Assembly (NCBI RefSeq): GCF_002159645.1
Contig: NZ_NFJB01000011.1
Span: 1-64,000 of the forward strand
Direction: 5' to 3'
DNA from: Parabacteroides sp. An277
Lineage (GTDB): Bacteria > Bacteroidota > Bacteroidia > Bacteroidales > Tannerellaceae
DNA length: 64,000 nt
This document shows positions 8,453-17,043 of this stretch, piece after piece. The notes under the pieces are model-generated. The model worked only from the letters and a program-made list of their open reading frames with translations. It had not been told where the DNA came from and searched no databases. The first letter of the stretch is position 1. Each line of letters opens with the position of its first letter. The position numbers and the translations under genes are program-made.

Positions 8453-9199
8453 ATGCAAAAATACGGTTTGATAGGCTATCCGTTAGGGCACTCGTTCTCT
8501 CGCAATTATTTCAACCAAAAGTTTGAATCGGAGAATATTGACGCCCAGTATTTGAACTTTGAAATTCCCTCGATCAAGGATTTTAAAGAGGTTTTGAAAG
8601 AGAATCCTGAACTGAATGGATTGAACGTCACGATCCCCTACAAAGAACAAGTTATACCCTATTTGGACGACCTTGATGAAGATGCACGACAGATAGGAGC
8701 CGTCAATGTTATCAAGTTCACCAAAGGATTATTCGGAAAGACCAAATTAATAGGATATAACTCAGATGTCATTGGTTTCAAGCAATCTATCGAACCGTTG
8801 CTTACCGAAACACACCGTAAAGCATTAGTGTTGGGCACAGGTGGAGCTTCTAAAGCGGTTGTATATGGATTGAAGCAATTGGGGATAGAATCCACATTGG
8901 TTTCCCGAACAAAGAAAAGTGGATGTTTTACGTATGCAGAACTTACTCCTGAAATCATGGCTGAATATACCGTCATTGTAAATACGACTCCATTAGGTAT
9001 GTTTCCCCACGTAGACGCTTGTCCGGATATTCCGTATGCCTGCCTTACACCTTTCCATCTCCTTTACGATTTATTATACAACCCAGATACGACACTTTTC
9101 ATGCGAAAAGGACAAGAGCATGGCGCAATTGTAAAAAATGGATTGGAGATGTTACTCCTTCAAGCTTTTGCTGCTTGGGGTATATGGCAAAACGCATAA
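8453..9199 (+). CDS. aroE: Shikimate dehydrogenase
   Basis: A protein of 248 residues, on the short side for AroE (about 270). The substrate-binding GYPLGHSFSRNYFN is at the N-terminus and NVTIPYKE contains the catalytic lysine. VLGTGGASKAV is the nucleotide-binding loop, and NTTPLGMFP is typical of the family. It reduces 3-dehydroshikimate in the pathway to aromatic amino acids and chorismate, which also supplies menaquinone, so sitting beside menG makes metabolic sense. A gap of 12 nt separates it from the next gene. Confidence 0.95.
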   Translation: MQKYGLIGYPLGHSFSRNYFNQKFESENIDAQYLNFEIPSIKDFKEVLKENPELNGLNVTIPYKEQVIPYLDDLDEDARQIGAVNVIKFTKGLFGKTKLIGYNSDVIGFKQSIEPLLTETHRKALVLGTGGASKAVVYGLKQLGIESTLVSRTKKSGCFTYAELTPEIMAEYTVIVNTTPLGMFPHVDACPDIPYACLTPFHLLYDLLYNPDTTLFMRKGQEHGAIVKNGLEMLLLQAFAAWGIWQNA

Positions 9200-9211
9200 T
9201 CTCACGATAGA

Positions 9212-9823
9212 ATGATAGACTTCATTACGTTGTGCGATTATGTGGGGACTTTCGCTTTTGCCATTAGCGGAATTCGCCTGGCATCAGCCAAAAAGTTCGA
9301 TTGGTTTGGCGCTTACGTCGTAGGAATTGTGACAGCAGTCGGTGGTGGAACCATTCGCGACATTCTCTTAAATGCTACACCCTTCTGGATGACACAACCC
9401 TCTTATATGGTCATATCGGGATTAGCCCTTCTCTTTGTACTGGTATTTCGTAAGTATGTGATACGATTGAACAACACCTTTTTCATCTTTGACGCCGTAG
9501 GATTAGGTTTGTTTGCCATCGTAGGTATAGCCAAGTCCATTGAGTTTGGTTTTCCTTTTTGGGTAGCTATCGTTATGGGTACCATTACAGGTGCATTTGG
9601 TGGAATGATGCGAGATATTCTTATCAACGAGGAACCTCTCATTTTCCGAAAAGACATCTATGCATTGGCTTGCGTTTTCGGAGGGCTTGTATATTATGGA
9701 TGCGACCGTATGGGGGTTCCCTTGTCGCTTACACAGTTCATTGCGGCTGTAGCTGTTTTTATGGCTCGTGTCTTGGCGGTTAAATACCATATCAGTCTCC
9801 CGGCTTTAAAAGGAGAAGAATAA
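9212..9823 (+). CDS. Trimeric intracellular cation channel (TRIC/UPF0126) protein
   Basis: A membrane protein of 203 residues with seven hydrophobic segments. It carries two related glycine-rich repeats: AVGGGTIRDILL in the first half and AFGGMMRDILINEEP in the second. These are the paired UPF0126 domains of bacterial TRIC homologues, which form potassium-permeable trimers in the inner membrane. Last gene of the phoH-to-TRIC run, followed by a strong terminator. Its physiological role here is unknown. Confidence 0.88.
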   Translation: MIDFITLCDYVGTFAFAISGIRLASAKKFDWFGAYVVGIVTAVGGGTIRDILLNATPFWMTQPSYMVISGLALLFVLVFRKYVIRLNNTFFIFDAVGLGLFAIVGIAKSIEFGFPFWVAIVMGTITGAFGGMMRDILINEEPLIFRKDIYALACVFGGLVYYGCDRMGVPLSLTQFIAAVAVFMARVLAVKYHISLPALKGEE

Positions 9824-9860
9824 TTACGATTTTCTTTTTTCATTTTGTATATATACCTCT

Positions 9861-9910
9861 GGGCTGGATGCTATTGACGGGGAGTCAATAACTTTCCAGC
9901 CCTCCTTTTT
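9861..9910 (+). terminator. Intrinsic terminator of the phoH-TRIC operon
   Basis: GGGCTGGA (9861-9868) pairs with TCCAGCCC (9895-9902). An inner ATTGAC/GTCAAT stem closes on a GGGGA loop. The stem is followed by TCCTTTTT. Strong and clearly placed 38 nt after the stop. Confidence 0.88.
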
Positions 9911-9981
9911 CATCTTAACAAAGAAAACAAACGAAGCTCTTAAAGAGAGGGAAAAGTATCCCGCCGACAGAGAGTTTGCAC

Positions 9982-10026
9982 AAAAAAAGAATCGCCTGGG
10001 AAACTCGTTTATTTCCCAAACGATTC
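9982..10026 (-). terminator. Intrinsic terminator of the threonine dehydrogenase gene
   Basis: Read on the minus strand, GAATCG (10026-10021) and GGGAAA pair with TTTCCC and CGATTC, followed by TTTTTTT. It overlaps the 22-bp array at 10000-10065. Confidence 0.8.
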
Positions 10027-10065
10027 TCGTTATAATTCAAACGGTTTCTCGTTTATTTCTTATAC
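10000..10065. repeat. 22-bp tandem repeat (3 units) at the 3' end of tdh
   Basis: Units start at 10000, 10022 and 10044 with the shared core TCTCGTTTAT or TCTCGTTATA. The array overlaps the terminator and the last codons of the dehydrogenase gene. The 13-mer GATTCTCGTTATA at 10022 recurs at 41045 in another 22-bp array. Confidence 0.65.
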
Positions 10066-11009
10066 TTTTCTCCCAGCTTTTGGAGCATGTCCTTGGTCAT
10101 AGTATCCAAATCATATTCCGGTTTCCAACCCCATTCTTCACGCGCGCAAGTATCATCGAGCGAATTAGGCCATGATTCCGCAATAGCTTGACGCAACGGG
10201 TCTACTTGATATTCCATTTCAAAATTAGGAACATATTTCTTAATATTATGGTAGATGATTTCCGGATCAAAGCTCATCGAAGCAATATTAAAGGAGTTTC
10301 GATGGACAAACTTCGAGGAATCTGCTTCCATGATTTCAATAGCTGCGCGGAGAGCATCAGGCATATACATCATATCCATAAATGTGCCTGCCGCAATCGG
10401 GCAAATGAACTTCTCGCCCTTAGCTGCTGAATAATAAATATCTACTGCATAATCGGTAGTACCGCCGCCCGGAGGTGTTACATAAGAAATCAAGCCCGGG
10501 AAACGAACCGAACGCGTATCAACACCGAAACGGATGAAATAATAATCGCTCAAAAGCTCACCCGATACTTTTGTCACGCCATACATGGTACGAGGATTGC
10601 GAATGGTATCTTGCGGAGTCTTGTCTTTCGGCGTGTTATTGCCAAATACACCGATAGAACTGGGGGTAAATACAGCGCAACCCATTTCACGAGCCACTTC
10701 CAAAACATTGAACAAGCCACCCATACCAATCTTCCACGCTAACTGAGGCTTCTTCTCTGCCACGGCAGAAAGCAAGGCAGCCAAGTTATAAATCGTATCG
10801 ATACGGTACCGAGATACGGTTTCTGCTATTTGTTGTTCGTTGGTAATATCTACGATAGCAGAAGGACCTGATTCCAACAATGCGCCTTTCGGCTCTGCCC
10901 CCGGAATATATCCTGCCACTACATGGTCTCCGCCATAAATACCTCTCAACTTCATCGTTAACTCCGAACCAATCTGGCCCGTCGAACCAATAATCAATAT
11001 ATTCTTCAT
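10053..11009 (-). CDS. L-threonine 3-dehydrogenase, SDR/epimerase type
   Basis: An extended short-chain dehydrogenase of 318 residues. The Rossmann loop is IIGSTGQIGSELTMKL and the active site contains YGVTK. It resembles the NAD-dependent epimerase-like threonine dehydrogenases that oxidise threonine to 2-amino-3-ketobutyrate. The divergent neighbour encodes the ligase that cleaves that product, which supports the assignment over UDP-sugar epimerase. The frame extends upstream to 11060, but a TACCTTTG -7 box (complement of 11050-11057) lies within that extension, so the ATG at 11009 is chosen. Confidence 0.88.
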   Translation of the reverse strand: MKNILIIGSTGQIGSELTMKLRGIYGGDHVVAGYIPGAEPKGALLESGPSAIVDITNEQQIAETVSRYRIDTIYNLAALLSAVAEKKPQLAWKIGMGGLFNVLEVAREMGCAVFTPSSIGVFGNNTPKDKTPQDTIRNPRTMYGVTKVSGELLSDYYFIRFGVDTRSVRFPGLISYVTPPGGGTTDYAVDIYYSAAKGEKFICPIAAGTFMDMMYMPDALRAAIEIMEADSSKFVHRNSFNIASMSFDPEIIYHNIKKYVPNFEMEYQVDPLRQAIAESWPNSLDDTCAREEWGWKPEYDLDTMTKDMLQKLGEKYKK

Positions 11010-11219
11010 TCCTTTATTAGATTTTATGTGAGTTATATTTTCACTTCCGCAAAGGTACAAGAATAAAAAATAGATTTTGCATGATTTTCTTGATTTTTTT
11101 CATCCTTATCTCGAAAAAAAATAAGAACTTTGTTTCGCCGAAAAGAAGGGACTAAATGGATTCATCCACCGGTATCTTTTTATCGGTCTATAAAAATTTC
11201 ATTTTTAAACTAATACAAT

Positions 11220-12410
11220 ATGTACGGAAAATTCAAAGATTTCTTGGCGGCTGAATTAGCTAACATCGAAGCCGCAGGTTTGTACAAAAACGAACGGATT
11301 ATTACTACACCGCAGCGTGCGGACATCAAAGTAGGGGCAGGAGAAGATGTGCTGAACTTCTGCGCGAACAATTATCTGGGGCTGGCTGATAACCAACGTT
11401 TAATCGAGGCTGCTAAACAAGCGATGGATACGCACGGCTATGGCATGTCATCTGTTCGTTTCATTTGTGGCACACAAGATTTACACAAACAACTGGAAGC
11501 AGCCATTTCTGATTACTTCAAAACAGAAGACACCATTTTATATGCTGCTTGCTTCGATGCGAATGGCGGTTTGTTTGAACCCCTCTTTACAGATGAGGAC
11601 GCTATTATTTCCGATTCATTGAACCATGCCTCCATCATCGATGGCGTACGCCTTTGCAAAGCGAAACGCTATCGTTATGCCAATGCTGACATGGCCGATT
11701 TGGAACGTTGCCTGCAGGAAGCACAAGCCCAACGCCATCGCATCATCGCAACCGATGGTGTATTCTCGATGGATGGGAATGTAGCACCTATGGATAAGAT
11801 TTGCGAATTGGCTGAGAAGTATGATGCTTTGGTAATGGTAGATGAATCGCATTCTGCCGGTGTAGTGGGCCCGACGGGACATGGTGTGGCAGAACAATTC
11901 AATTGCTACGGACGCATTGATGTCTTCACGGGTACATTAGGAAAAGCTTTCGGCGGTGCGATGGGTGGATTCACGACGGGCCGGAAGGAAATTATCGATA
12001 TGCTCCGTCAGCGTTCGCGTCCTTACTTGTTCTCCAACTCAGTTGCCCCTGCTATCGTAGGTGCCAGCCTGGAAATGTTCAAGATATTGAAAGAGAGCCA
12101 TGCATTGCATGATAAATTAATGGACAATGTCACTTATTTCCGCGATAAGATGCTGGCTGCCGGGTTCGATATCAAACCGACGCAATCGGCTATTTGTGCG
12201 GTTATGCTTTACGATGCCAAACTTTCACAAGATTTCGCAGCTAAAATGCAAGAAGAAGGCATCTACGTCACGGGCTTCTATTATCCAGTAGTTCCCAAAG
12301 GACAAGCCCGTATCCGTGTCCAACTCTCGGCAGGTCATGAAAAAGCCCATTTGGACAAAGCCATCGCTGCTTTCATCAAAGTCGGGAAAGAACTGGGTGT
12401 ATTGAAATAA
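11220..12410 (+). CDS. kbl: Glycine C-acetyltransferase (2-amino-3-ketobutyrate CoA ligase)
   Basis: A PLP-dependent alpha-oxoamine synthase of 396 residues. NFCANNYLGLA is at the N-terminus, VDESHSAG holds the PLP-contacting aspartate, and the Schiff-base lysine is Lys242 in GTLGKAFGG. It splits 2-amino-3-ketobutyrate with CoA into glycine and acetyl-CoA. The tdh gene is divergent across a 210-bp spacer, so the two probably share regulation. Paralogous to the serine palmitoyltransferase at 31049, but the threonine context separates them. A hairpin terminator follows immediately. Confidence 0.96.
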   Translation: MYGKFKDFLAAELANIEAAGLYKNERIITTPQRADIKVGAGEDVLNFCANNYLGLADNQRLIEAAKQAMDTHGYGMSSVRFICGTQDLHKQLEAAISDYFKTEDTILYAACFDANGGLFEPLFTDEDAIISDSLNHASIIDGVRLCKAKRYRYANADMADLERCLQEAQAQRHRIIATDGVFSMDGNVAPMDKICELAEKYDALVMVDESHSAGVVGPTGHGVAEQFNCYGRIDVFTGTLGKAFGGAMGGFTTGRKEIIDMLRQRSRPYLFSNSVAPAIVGASLEMFKILKESHALHDKLMDNVTYFRDKMLAAGFDIKPTQSAICAVMLYDAKLSQDFAAKMQEEGIYVTGFYYPVVPKGQARIRVQLSAGHEKAHLDKAIAAFIKVGKELGVLK

Positions 12411-12425
12411 CCAGATACAAAACAA

Positions 12426-12473
12426 AAAGACACGGGGGCTGCACTATACGGCGCTCCGTGTCTTTATTTTTCT
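12426..12473 (+). terminator. Intrinsic terminator of kbl
   Basis: AAAGACACGG (12426-12435) pairs with CCGTGTCTTT (12456-12465), followed by ATTTTTC. It begins 15 nt after the kbl stop. Confidence 0.88.
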
Positions 12474-12500
12474 ACCTAATCATCAAGGACTCACATTTCT

Positions 12501-13346
12501 ATGCAATATAGCAATTATCATAGCCACTGCATCTTTTGCGATGGACGCAGTTTTCCTGAGAATTTCGTACAATTCGCCATCCGGCATCATTTCCGCGCCT
12601 ACGGATTCTCCTCCCACTCCCCGCTCCCTTTTGAAACCAACTGGAATATGTCGAAGGACAACATGGACGAATATTTGAAAGAAATTCAAAGAATCAAAGA
12701 GAAATATGCCCACCAGTTGGAAATCTATGTCGGATTGGAAATCGATTACCTGGATGAAAGTTATAACGCATCATCGGCCTATTTCCAAGAACTCCCGCTG
12801 GATTATCGCATTTCGTCGATTCACTTCCTTCCGCTTCTTTATCCGTTGGCCGAGGCCAATATGATGTGTATCGACGGCTCTTTCCATGAATTCTCTGAGA
12901 AAGTCCGTTTATATTATGGGCAGGATATCCGCCGTTTGGTGAAGCATTATTTCCAATCTTCGTGTAAAATGGTGGAACGAGGCGGATTTGATATTGTCGG
13001 CCACATGGACAAAGTCTACATGAACGCCCAACATTACCCCGGATTCGACTTGAATGCTCCTTGGTATCAAAAGGCTTTCCTCGAATTTTTGGATTTGATT
13101 CAGGAAAAGAACCTCCTGATTGAAATCAACACCAAAAACTTCCGCAAGAAAAAAGAACTCTATCCTCACGTCGATTTTCTTTCTTTCTTAGTTGAACGGC
13201 ATATCCCGGTTTTGGTAAATTCGGATTGCCATTATCCGGACTTGGTCAACGACGGACGCGCAGAGGCTTTCCAATTGCTGCGCGAGAAGGGGTTCCGCTC
13301 GACGTATGAATTAGTAAAAGGGAAATGGGAGGAAATCCCGCTTTAA
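12501..13346 (+). CDS. PHP-family histidinol-phosphatase (HisJ-like)
   Basis: A PHP metal-dependent phosphoesterase of 281 residues. The first metal motif is NYHSHCIFCDG, followed by YGFSSHSPLPFE. The middle VGLEIDYL, the later DIVGHMDK and VNSDCHYPDLV supply further histidine and acidic ligands. HisJ-type enzymes dephosphorylate histidinol phosphate. No other his gene is nearby, so a related phosphoesterase role cannot be excluded. It converges on the serine deaminase, whose stop is 25 nt away, with no obvious terminator between them. Confidence 0.85.
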   Translation: MQYSNYHSHCIFCDGRSFPENFVQFAIRHHFRAYGFSSHSPLPFETNWNMSKDNMDEYLKEIQRIKEKYAHQLEIYVGLEIDYLDESYNASSAYFQELPLDYRISSIHFLPLLYPLAEANMMCIDGSFHEFSEKVRLYYGQDIRRLVKHYFQSSCKMVERGGFDIVGHMDKVYMNAQHYPGFDLNAPWYQKAFLEFLDLIQEKNLLIEINTKNFRKKKELYPHVDFLSFLVERHIPVLVNSDCHYPDLVNDGRAEAFQLLREKGFRSTYELVKGKWEEIPL

Positions 13347-13371
13347 CGCCTGTTTCCTCCCTATTTTTCTG

Positions 13372-14583
13372 CTACATGTGTTCTACGTTGTATTTCTTGG
13401 CCAGCCCGCCTTCCGATGTTTCTTTGTAGAGGCTGGGCAAGTCATTACCGGTTTGCTGCATCACCTCTACGACTTGGTCGAAGCTGACACGGTGTCTTCC
13501 GTCGGAGAAGTTGGAGAAGGTATTCGCATCCAAGGCGCGCGCGGCGGCAAAGGCATTACGTTCGATGCAAGGAATTTGGACAAGTCCGCACACGGGGTCG
13601 CACGTCAGCCCCAAGTGGTGCTCCAATCCCATCTCGGCTGCATATTCGACTTGCGCTGCCGTCCCGCCGAACAGTTGGCTGGCTGCAGCAGCGGCCATCG
13701 CACAGGCCACGCCGACCTCGCCTTGGCAACCCACTTCCGCGCCCGAGACAGAGGCATTGGTACGCACCACGTTCCCGAACAATCCCGCCGTAGCCAACGC
13801 CCGCAGGATACGTGAGTCGCGAAACTCGCGTGTCTCCTTCAGGTGGTAAAGGACTGCCGGCATCACGCCGCATGAACCGCACGTCGGCGCCGTTACGATT
13901 TTCCCTCCGCACGCATTCTCTTCTGATACGGCCAGCGCGTAAGCATATACCATGCCGCGGCTCTTGATGCTGCTGCCATATCCACGCGCCCGGATCATAT
14001 AATCGGATGCCTTCCGCCGGATACCCAATCCGCCGGGCAGGATGCCTTCCGACTCCAATCCGCGGCGCACGGCCTCTTGCATCACCTCCCAGACCTCGGC
14101 CAGGTAGTCCCAAATCTCTTTGCCTTCACATTGTTCCACATATTCCCAATAGGAATAGCCGGTGTCTTCGCACCACTTCAGGATATCGCGGATGTAGTGC
14201 ATTTTATACACTTCGTTGGTGGTCTGTTCGTTGTACGTCTCGTTGGCCAGCGTACCGCCGCCGATGCTATAAATCGTCCACGAATCCAGCTTTTTCCCTT
14301 CCGTATCGAAGGCTTCGAACAGCATCCCGTTCGGGTGGAAAGGAAGGAAAACCTTCGGCTCCCAATGGATGGTGGTCGGCGCGACAGGACGGAGCACATT
14401 CAAAATCGCCTCGTCCGTCATGTGTCCTTTGCCCGTTGCCGCCAAACTGCCATAAAGCGTCACTTCAAAAGAGGCGGCCTCCGGATGTTTCTCTAAAAAC
14501 ATCTGCGCCGCGCGCATCGGCCCCATCGTATGACTGCTCGACGGACCATGTCCGATTCTGTAAATCTGTTTTATCGATTCCAT
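13372..14583 (-). CDS. sdaA: L-serine ammonia-lyase (serine deaminase), single chain
   Basis: A protein of 403 residues. The beta domain starts with GPSSSHTMGPMRAAQMFL and the alpha domain carries APTCGSCGVMPAVLYHL. The cysteines there and in later segments (CDPVCGLVQIPC) bind the oxygen-labile [4Fe-4S] cluster. The enzyme converts serine to pyruvate and ammonia in the cytosol. With tdh/kbl it forms a local group for hydroxy-amino-acid breakdown. A 42-bp hairpin array fills the space upstream, between this gene and the SDR gene that is transcribed toward it. Confidence 0.96.
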   Translation of the reverse strand: MESIKQIYRIGHGPSSSHTMGPMRAAQMFLEKHPEAASFEVTLYGSLAATGKGHMTDEAILNVLRPVAPTTIHWEPKVFLPFHPNGMLFEAFDTEGKKLDSWTIYSIGGGTLANETYNEQTTNEVYKMHYIRDILKWCEDTGYSYWEYVEQCEGKEIWDYLAEVWEVMQEAVRRGLESEGILPGGLGIRRKASDYMIRARGYGSSIKSRGMVYAYALAVSEENACGGKIVTAPTCGSCGVMPAVLYHLKETREFRDSRILRALATAGLFGNVVRTNASVSGAEVGCQGEVGVACAMAAAAASQLFGGTAAQVEYAAEMGLEHHLGLTCDPVCGLVQIPCIERNAFAAARALDANTFSNFSDGRHRVSFDQVVEVMQQTGNDLPSLYKETSEGGLAKKYNVEHM

Positions 14584-14654
14584 TTTCTTTCTTTATGTTA
14601 TAAATAGGTATAACCGTTCACGTTTTTATCTCTAAATGCCATTGCCGAGGCTTA

Positions 14655-14960
14655 CCCGCTTGCGGGAAATCCTTTTGACGCGCCTCAATGACCTCACCCG
14701 CTTGCGGGTATCCCTTTTGACGCGCCTCAATGACCTCACCCGCTTGCGGGTATCCCTTTTGACGCACCTCAAAGACCTCACCCGCTTGCGGGAAATCCTT
14801 TTGACACGCCTCAAAGACCTCGCCCGCTTGCGGGAAACCCTTTTGACGCGCTTCAAAGACCTCGCCCGCTTGCGGGAAATCCTTTTGACGCGCCTCAAAG
14901 ACCTCGCCCGCTTGCGGGAAACCCTTTTGACACGCTTCAAAGACCTCGCCCGCTTGCGGG
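14655..14960. repeat. 42-bp palindromic tandem array, 8 units
   Basis: The perfect palindrome CCCGCTTGCGGG starts at 14655, 14697, 14739, 14781, 14823, 14865, 14907 and 14949, exactly 42 bp apart. The 30-bp linkers are also repeated with scattered substitutions, so it is not a CRISPR. The last unit ends four bases before the stop codon of the SDR gene. It occupies nearly all of the 381-bp gap to sdaA; the remaining ~70 bases upstream of sdaA show nothing clear. Confidence 0.95.
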
Positions 14961-14964
14961 TAAA

Positions 14965-15813
14965 CTAAAAAACATACCCTCGTTGGGAAAGAAGGGCCTC
15001 CGTATCGTTCCAAAGCGACTTCATCTGCGGATGCGCCAAATATTTGGGAGCCAAATGGCGCTGGCGGGAGGAGGCGAACATCTGTCCGGTCGTTCCGTCG
15101 GGCAAATCGTCGACAAGGAGATGCACGGCCGTGGCCGCACCCTGTTTCGGTGTCCGGATAAAGGGACGGAAAAGGATATCGGTCAGCGGGTCGAACCACA
15201 TGTGCATCGTGATGATGCCTGTCGAAACGATGCCCGGGTCGGCCGCATTCACGAGAATGCCCCGCTCGCGCACCCGGCTGGCCAACTCGCGGACGAACAG
15301 CCAGAGCGCCAACTTCGTATGGCTATAAATCGGGATGCGCCAGAAGGAACCCCGCCTGCCGCGCGTGAAGAACTCGGGCGTGATGCGGCCGATGGCATAC
15401 GTGCACGAGACCATGCAAACCACGCGCGACCCCTTGCCCATGAGCGGGAGCAACCGGCGCGTGAGCAGGTAAGGCGCGACGTAATTGACCGCCACCGTGC
15501 GCTCCAGCCCATCTTCCGTCTGTTCGAAATGGGTACACATCGTGCCGGCATTGTTCATCAGCAACGCGATGGGCACGTTTTCTTGCAAAAGGGAAGCCGC
15601 AACGGCCTCCACGGATTTCATCCGCGAAAGGTCCACCTCGCGCACAGAAATCTCGCTACATTCCGTCTCGCGCACGGCCTGCTCCTTACGTTTCTCACCC
15701 GCCGCGGCATCGAGGCAGAGCATGACGACCTCATAACCCGCCAACGCAACCGCCTTGGTGATTTCAAACCCCATGCCGCCGTCGGCACCCGTGATGACCG
15801 CACGCCCTTTCAT
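14965..15813 (-). CDS. SDR oxidoreductase, predicted 3-beta-hydroxysteroid dehydrogenase
   Basis: A short-chain dehydrogenase of 282 residues with the cofactor loop TGADGGMG (8-15), NNAG (87-90), and a complete Asn110-Ser136-Tyr163-Lys167 tetrad (YSHTK). It is closest in feel to retinol dehydrogenase-like SDRs. The start overlaps the stop of the flavin reductase by four bases (ATGA). Its place in one operon with an old yellow enzyme and a steroid 5-alpha-reductase matches the cluster described in gut Bacteroidota for conversion of 3-oxo bile acids to isoallo forms. A 3-beta-HSDH role is therefore the best inference, resting on context. Confidence 0.7.
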   Translation of the reverse strand: MKGRAVITGADGGMGFEITKAVALAGYEVVMLCLDAAAGEKRKEQAVRETECSEISVREVDLSRMKSVEAVAASLLQENVPIALLMNNAGTMCTHFEQTEDGLERTVAVNYVAPYLLTRRLLPLMGKGSRVVCMVSCTYAIGRITPEFFTRGRRGSFWRIPIYSHTKLALWLFVRELASRVRERGILVNAADPGIVSTGIITMHMWFDPLTDILFRPFIRTPKQGAATAVHLLVDDLPDGTTGQMFASSRQRHLAPKYLAHPQMKSLWNDTEALLSQRGYVF

Positions 15814-17042
15814 GACTGGGCCTCCTTTTCCAATCGTTCGATTTCCTTTTCCAACGAACGGGGCAACGGGCGACGGAGACGTTTATGGCACGCCATGTCG
15901 AGGGTATACATCCGGGCGATGCAATAGTTGCTATGCCCACAATCGCACCGGCAGGTCTCCGATTCGCGCATCCGGTTGACGAAGTCCGGCGTGTTGAGCA
16001 GGGCGCGTCCCATCTGTACGAAGGGGAAACCCAGGTTCAACACCTCGTCAATCTTCTCCCGCGAGACCAATCCACCCACATACACCAAGGGAATATCCTT
16101 CACCTCGTCGCGGAAACGCAAGGCATCCTCCAAGAAATAGGCCTCCTTGAACGGCACAGTCGGAATCATGTATTTCCCCGCCATGCGCACGCCCCATTTG
16201 AGCCACCAACAATCCATATAATGCGTCATCGTCTTGATAGGCATCTCGCCCCGCATGACGTACATCGGCGCCTTGCTCACAAACCCACCACTCAAGACCA
16301 ACGCATGGGCGCCGTCTTCCTTCAGACGCTTTGCCACTTCGAGGCACTCGTCGATTTCCATACCGCCTTTGAATCCATCGCGCATGTTCATTTTCACAAG
16401 GACTGCCATATCATTCCCAGCCGCCTTCATGACTTCGTCCATGCACATGTCCATGAAGCGCATCCGGTTCTCCAACGAGCCGCCAAACTCATCCTTGCGG
16501 TGATTCGTGTAGGGCGAAAGGAATTGGCTAATCAAATAACCATGCCCCGCGTGGATTTCGACCGCATCAAAACCCGCCTCGCGCGCCAAACGGACAGATT
16601 TCCCGTAAGCTTTCGCCATTTCAGGCAACTCCTCGCGGCGCAAACCACGGACGAACGTAGGCGAGTAAAGATTGAAACCCGACGACGCGCCGACGGGCGT
16701 CTCTCCACATATCGCTTTATGTGACATATTCCCACAATGTCCCAATTGGATGCTCGCTGCCGCTCCCTCCTTATGGATGGCATTCGTGATAGTTAGCAAA
16801 CCGGGGACAATCTCTGGCCGCATCCAAAGCTGGCGGTCGAAAGAAAGGCCGCTACGCGTCACAGCCGCATAGGCTATCGTAGTCATACCGACGCCCCCTG
16901 CGGCGACCGATTGATGATAATCCAAAAGTTGCTGTGAGGGCATATTCCCTGGACACATGCTCTCGAACGCCGCCGAGCGTATCGTCCGGTTGCGTATCGT
17001 AAGCGGACCAATCGTCCCGGGTGTAAATAGACAAGAATTCAT
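15810..17042 (-). CDS. Old yellow enzyme-type NADH:flavin oxidoreductase, predicted steroid 5-beta-reductase
   Basis: A protein of 410 residues: an FMN-binding TIM barrel with the active-site strand HAGHGYLISQFLSP (164-177). Near the C-terminus Cys364, 366, 368, 374 and 385 suggest an iron-sulfur cluster as in BaiCD/BaiH and dienoyl-CoA reductases. The C-terminal FAD/NAD domain of those enzymes is absent. The cysteine spacing differs from the usual C-x2-C-x3-C-x11-C. In the operon it would act as the delta4-3-ketosteroid 5-beta-reductase step, inferred from its neighbours. Two bases separate it from the upstream gene. Confidence 0.75.
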   Translation of the reverse strand: MNSCLFTPGTIGPLTIRNRTIRSAAFESMCPGNMPSQQLLDYHQSVAAGGVGMTTIAYAAVTRSGLSFDRQLWMRPEIVPGLLTITNAIHKEGAAASIQLGHCGNMSHKAICGETPVGASSGFNLYSPTFVRGLRREELPEMAKAYGKSVRLAREAGFDAVEIHAGHGYLISQFLSPYTNHRKDEFGGSLENRMRFMDMCMDEVMKAAGNDMAVLVKMNMRDGFKGGMEIDECLEVAKRLKEDGAHALVLSGGFVSKAPMYVMRGEMPIKTMTHYMDCWWLKWGVRMAGKYMIPTVPFKEAYFLEDALRFRDEVKDIPLVYVGGLVSREKIDEVLNLGFPFVQMGRALLNTPDFVNRMRESETCRCDCGHSNYCIARMYTLDMACHKRLRRPLPRSLEKEIERLEKEAQS

Positions 17043-17043
17043 A

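Noticed and set aside
14655-14960. Possible CRISPR array
   Set aside because: Spacing is regular, but the sequence between palindromes is also repeated, so there are no unique spacers, and no cas genes are nearby.
14618-15199. 193-residue minus-strand ORF with a 14-residue repeat (PQAGEVFEARQK)
   Set aside because: It starts out of frame inside the SDR gene and its repeat is just the translated 42-bp DNA array.
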